Source of the DNA: Sindora glabra
Taxonomy: Eukaryota; Streptophyta; Magnoliopsida; Fabales; Fabaceae
Length of the DNA stretch: 64,000 nucleotides
Direction: 5' to 3'
Assembly (NCBI GenBank): GCA_020226215.1
Contig: CM035233.1
Location: forward strand, 33,750,027 to 33,814,026
Position 1 is the stretch's first letter. Every line of letters starts with the position of its first letter. Position numbers and translations under genes: made by a program. Positions 61,076 to 64,000 of this stretch are shown in pieces. Below the pieces are notes generated by a model. It was not told the DNA's origin. It was given only the letters and a program-made list of their open reading frames with translations, and searched no databases.

Positions 61076-61339
61076 GATCTTTATTTATCTGTACTGAAAT
61101 GTCAACATTATCTCCTCTAGTGGTGAGAGAATCAAAATAGGTATAGACAGAATGGTGGCCTTGTCATGTAAATTAATAGCCCCAAGCATCGAACTCCCAC
61201 TATCTAAGCCATCCTTAAAGAAAAATGTCCAATCAAACTTAATTATGTCAGTATTATAAGTGGAATAAGAAAATCTATAACCCCTTAATCCAATTCAAAA
61301 CCTAATGAAGAATCCACTCATTGATCTAGAGTCTAACTT

Positions 61340-61900
61340 TTCAATCCCACAATTGAAAAGATTTCAAAATTTTAAGAAATCTAGATCTAATAACATACTT
61401 TTGTTTTACCAATCTTTCTAATCTCTCTTTAGAAAAATGGCCTAAAATTGATCCCATAGAATGGAAGAATTTTAACTCATTCTGAATTATTTATGCCTAA
61501 TTATAGCATTGATGGGAATTTTAGAAGATGCAATAGGATGATCTTTTAAATTCAAATGATATAGATTATTTTGTAAGGTGGCATTACCAACAATAGCAAA
61601 ATCACTATGAATCTCAATCTTTCCACTTCATTGCCAAAAGGAATAACCATAATTATCCAAAGCAAAATTAGAAATCAAATTTCTTCTTATAGAAGGTACA
61701 TAAATAACATTATTTAGATCCAAAATATGTCCAGATGACAAACATAAGGAAATTGATCCTATGTATTGAACCTTAACCTTACTACTTGGTACTCCAAAGA
61801 TATTTTTCTCTCTCTCTTATTTGGGATTTACTGGTTCTTGAACCCCTTTAAAGAATTTGCAACATGAACGGTTTCACCAGAATCCAACCACTAAAATCCA
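61340..61900 (-). pseudogene. Copia protease and pre-integrase region, decayed
   Basis: From 61,893 leftward the frame reads stop-WLDSGETVHVANSLKGF (protease DSG kept, usual Ala changed to Glu), then ISLCLSSGHILDLNNVIYVP and SIRRNLISNFALDNYGYS, then IEIHSDFAIVGNATLQNNLY, the usual order before the GAG-pre-integrase block. Stops interrupt it. The integrase core that should follow is missing. Confidence 0.82.
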
Positions 61901-62268
61901 GAAGATATTTCAAGTTTATTGGACTTAAAACATACTAAAGTTAAATGGGTAGAATTGAATTTCTTTTCAATAACTTTCATGTACATCACAACAGTGTCCT
62001 TATCTGCGATACTCTCTCTAATTTTCTTCTCAATAATGAATTTAATCACTGCCAAACAAATTCGATTCGATTCATACCATTGTTTATAATAGGTCTTATC
62101 TGCAGCACTAGACTCAGGTAAGACATCAGCCGACTTTAGTTCTCTAAGAACCAAATCCTCCTTAGAGATTATCAGGTACATGTTCAAGGACTCTCTCCAT
62201 TTATTATAGTTTATTCCATTAAGAGTCCTTACCACAAATAGTTGTTTAAAAGACTGAGACTGATGCAA
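61891..62268 (-). pseudogene. Copia gag, N-terminal fragment
   Basis: A 125-codon frame begins MHQSQSFKQLFVVRTLNGIN and contains YNKWRESLNMYLIISKEDL and WYESNRICLAVIKFIIEK, the N-terminal gag pattern of many plant copia elements. After MYMKVIEKKFNST the frame passes directly into LVCFKSNK and the protease junction, so the rest of gag, with its CCHC zinc knuckle, has been deleted. The upstream ATG is chosen because it gives the gag start and the leader before it has stops. Confidence 0.85.
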
Positions 62269-62423
62269 CAGGATTGGGAAATTATTAATTATGCGTGCAC
62301 AACATAATTACAACACAAGATTCCCAATTTAAACAAATCAGTCAAACAATTATCTAACAAAGTGGTATCCAAAATACATGTACCATAGATTTGGCTTGTA
62401 CAAAAAGTCTACATAAAAATGAA

Positions 62424-62570
62424 ATCAATATAACCATACCGATAGGGTACAAGAAATATTGAAACATTATAATTACTGCATGCCTACTCTAAGGAGTTTA
62501 AATTCTAAAATTACATTAATAATGTCCCACCGATAGGGTGTATCCATCATCAATGTAATGTACTCCTAAA
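62424..62570 (-). repeat. Two leader hairpins with GATAG loops
   Basis: Hairpin 1: TCAATAT, aacca, TACC, GATAG, GGTA, caagaa, ATATTGA (62,426-62,461). Hairpin 2: TTACATT, aataatgtcc, CACC, GATAG, GGTG, tatccatcatc, AATGTAA, with a further outer pair AGGAGT/ACTCCT (about 62,492 and 62,562). Confidence 0.85.
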
Positions 62571-62939
62571 AATCTTAAAAGGACAGTATTTTATGTATAA
62601 TAGCCTTATTATATCCTTAATTTATCATTGATAAGAAATAAATGGCTTTAGGTGTTTTATGTATACTAAAATAACATAATTAAGGGCTCAAAATTATTTA
62701 ATATAGTTATGTTTATAATTAGAGAGAGTGACAGTACACCAAGCCCAGAAAAAATATAAAGAATATCCATGAATTTTCTCAGACCAAAATTCCATAGATA
62801 AGATATATTTTTATAGAATAGAAATCTTTCAAAATTCAAAATAAGTAGTTATCGGTCTCAAAAAAATTCTGGAAAATATTCCATTAGGTAGAAAATAAAA
62901 TTTTACACAACTGGGCCAAAATTGGGCCCTAAAAGCCCA

Positions 62940-63190
62940 AAACGTGGATATGCACGCGCATGCACGCGCCTAAGACGCGCGTAGGCTTTGCAGCTAGATG
63001 AATAAACTCTAGCGCATGAGAACACGCGCTGTCACACGTTCAGATATTCAACAGAAGTTGACTGGGTCAACTTTTGTGCGTCTGGCACGCACAAAAACGG
63101 CACGTGAATTACACGCGCGCGTCAATGCAGTTTCCTGCGCGTCAGATCCTGAGCATTCACGAGCGTTTTCAGCGCGTGTTTGACACGCAC
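62940..63190 (-). promoter_or_regulatory. CpG-rich leader block with inverted W-box pair and G-box
   Basis: Many acgcgc/gcgcgt words in an AT-rich element. At 63,055-63,073 aagttgac-tgg-gtcaactt is a perfect 8-bp inverted repeat containing two TTGAC cores (WRKY-type W-boxes) head to head, and 63,101-63,106 is CACGTG (G-box). Known binding words; activity is inference. Confidence 0.5.
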
Positions 63191-63597
63191 TCAACGCCCA
63201 GATTCTCGCCCTCCTCTTTCTTTGTGCAGTTCGGTTTTCATGGCTAGTTTTCCACCATTAATGGGTTTTAAGCTTTACAAAAATTTTATTGTATCCTCTT
63301 TTAACCCAAAAAAATTGTTTCTAATATATTTTTAACACCGATTCGCATATTAAACCAAAGGAAAAGCTTCTATATTGTACAGTTATGTTCATAAATTTTC
63401 TAAGAAAATTTTAAACTAATCCATAATAATCACAAATTTAATGCAATCAAATAATAGAATAATAATCCTCATGCATATTAGATCAGAATTCAATATTTAA
63501 TTAAAGGAGAAACAGATCTAATTATTTTAGGAAAAATTTTGAAAGATTTTAAGAATCTATTAGATTGCTCATAATCATAAATTCATACATCAACATC

Positions 63598-63609
63598 GCT
63601 CTGATACCA
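63598..63609 (-). other. Primer binding site of the young copia element
   Basis: gctctgatacca, i.e. TGGTATCAGAGC on the minus strand, complementary to the 3' end of initiator tRNA-Met; two bases separate it from the LTR. Confidence 0.95.
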
Positions 63610-63611
63610 AT

Positions 63612-64000
63612 TGTTGGAAGTATAAATTAAAATTACAAAAAATATGAAATTAATCATAATAAATTATGAGCATACCTGGAGCATAACTTGATAAGGCCAT
63701 GACTGATCTGAATGATGATGAGTAGAATTACAACTTACTTCACCCCTTAGGTTATCCAGATAGAGAGAAAAGGGAGAAAAAATTTTAGGAGTGGGAATCC
63801 TTATTTTTCAGAGTGTTCAAATAATAACCCTGATCTCTCTATTTATAGTCAGACTTGTGATAGGAAACTACTGACTACTAAAGGGCTGTAAGTTGGGACC
63901 TCTACCCATATGGGCTTATGCATGATCCAACCTATCATGGATCATACACATTAAATTAGGGCCCAATCTGTTCTATGCTTAATGTTAAAATACAAAACTA
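63612..64000 (-). repeat. Right (5') LTR, truncated by the window end
   Basis: 389 bp visible of an expected 478; differs from the left LTR at three positions (gagcat/gaacat, gatctc/gatttc, aaatta/aaacta). Minus-strand TATA box at 63,840-63,847. Confidence 0.96.

Larger units (their letters stand above)
62269..63597 (-). other. Leader of the young copia element
   Basis: 1.3 kb between the primer site and gag. Contains two GATAG-loop hairpins (about 62,424-62,465 and 62,491-62,570), a CpG-rich block (62,940-63,190) and otherwise AT-rich sequence. Longer than most copia leaders I know. Confidence 0.75.
58758..64000 (-). mobile_element. Young, internally deleted Ty1/copia retrotransposon (runs off the window)
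   Basis: LTR copies at 58,758-59,235 and from 63,612 differ at only three of 389 comparable positions (all transitions). The minus strand carries, right to left: primer site (63,598-63,609), a 1.3-kb leader, a gag fragment (62,268), protease DSG (61,888), a pre-integrase region, the end of RT with YVDD, RNase H, a hairpin array and the polypurine tract. The remaining part of gag, all of the integrase core and the first part of RT are missing, and stops occur in most blocks. Expected total about 5.3 kb. Confidence 0.95.

Noticed and set aside
63598..63609. Possible tRNA fragment
   Set aside because: The match to initiator tRNA-Met is limited to the 12-bp primer site; no cloverleaf follows.

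Overview
This window is nuclear DNA of a flowering plant, most likely a eudicot. The evidence is plant-specific gene families (a BAHD acyltransferase, a FAR1/FRS-type protein, a plant mobile domain protein), plant retrotransposons primed by initiator tRNA-Met, plant-type introns, and very AT-rich intergenic DNA with long (TA)n arrays. I could not fix the species. No tRNA, rRNA, organellar or bacterial gene is visible. Almost the whole window is transposable elements in different states of decay. Only one exon (BAHD, 58.35 kb) looks like recently functional host coding sequence, and it is broken.

Layout. 0-10.5 kb: AT-rich DNA with a 33-bp minisatellite and a 1.6-kb solo LTR bounded by a perfect 5-bp duplication (GAAAG). 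10.5-18.5 kb: an old minus-strand Ty3/gypsy element with decayed gag, RT, RNase H and integrase in the expected order between two diverged LTRs. 19.4-22.3 kb: a 2.9-kb foldback element with 1.1-kb inverted arms. 22.6-23.2 kb: a GAT/GGT-rich cryptic repeat. 24.2-29.6 kb: an old minus-strand Ty1/copia element with two LTRs, a decayed primer site, gag and RNase H remnants. 28.7-32.8 kb: a cluster of (TA)n arrays and a 0.3-kb tandem duplication. 33-44.5 kb: AT-rich DNA with further tandem duplications and MITE-like elements. 46.8-49.2 kb: a FAR1/FRS pseudogene.

49,890-57,967 is a complete Mutator-like element (MULE) of 8,078 bp. It has 10-bp target duplications (TAATTTTGTT) and inverted ends that align without gaps over 81 bp. 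It carries a deleted MUDR-type transposase gene and, downstream on the same strand, a plant mobile domain (PMD, MAIN-like) gene that lacks its N-terminal part. Its ends carry GC-rich GGCGCC-N9-GGCGCC modules; at the right end these occur as exact inverted pairs, each pair with its own 9-bp core.

58,348 onward: a BAHD acyltransferase exon begins 380 bp from the MULE end and is cut after about 136 codons by a very young minus-strand copia element (58,758 to beyond the window end). Over the visible 389 bp its LTRs differ at three positions, yet its interior has lost the end of gag, the integrase and part of RT, so it was probably moved by proteins from another copy. Its interior carries seven hairpins built around a GATAG loop, five in an array beside the 3' LTR and two in the leader upstream of gag, with stems that change in a paired way.

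The genes do not form a host pathway. The biology is a history of insertions: old gypsy and copia copies, a Mutator-derived pseudogene, a MULE landing upstream of a BAHD gene, and a copia insertion ending that gene's reading frame. All alignments and counts here were made by eye.
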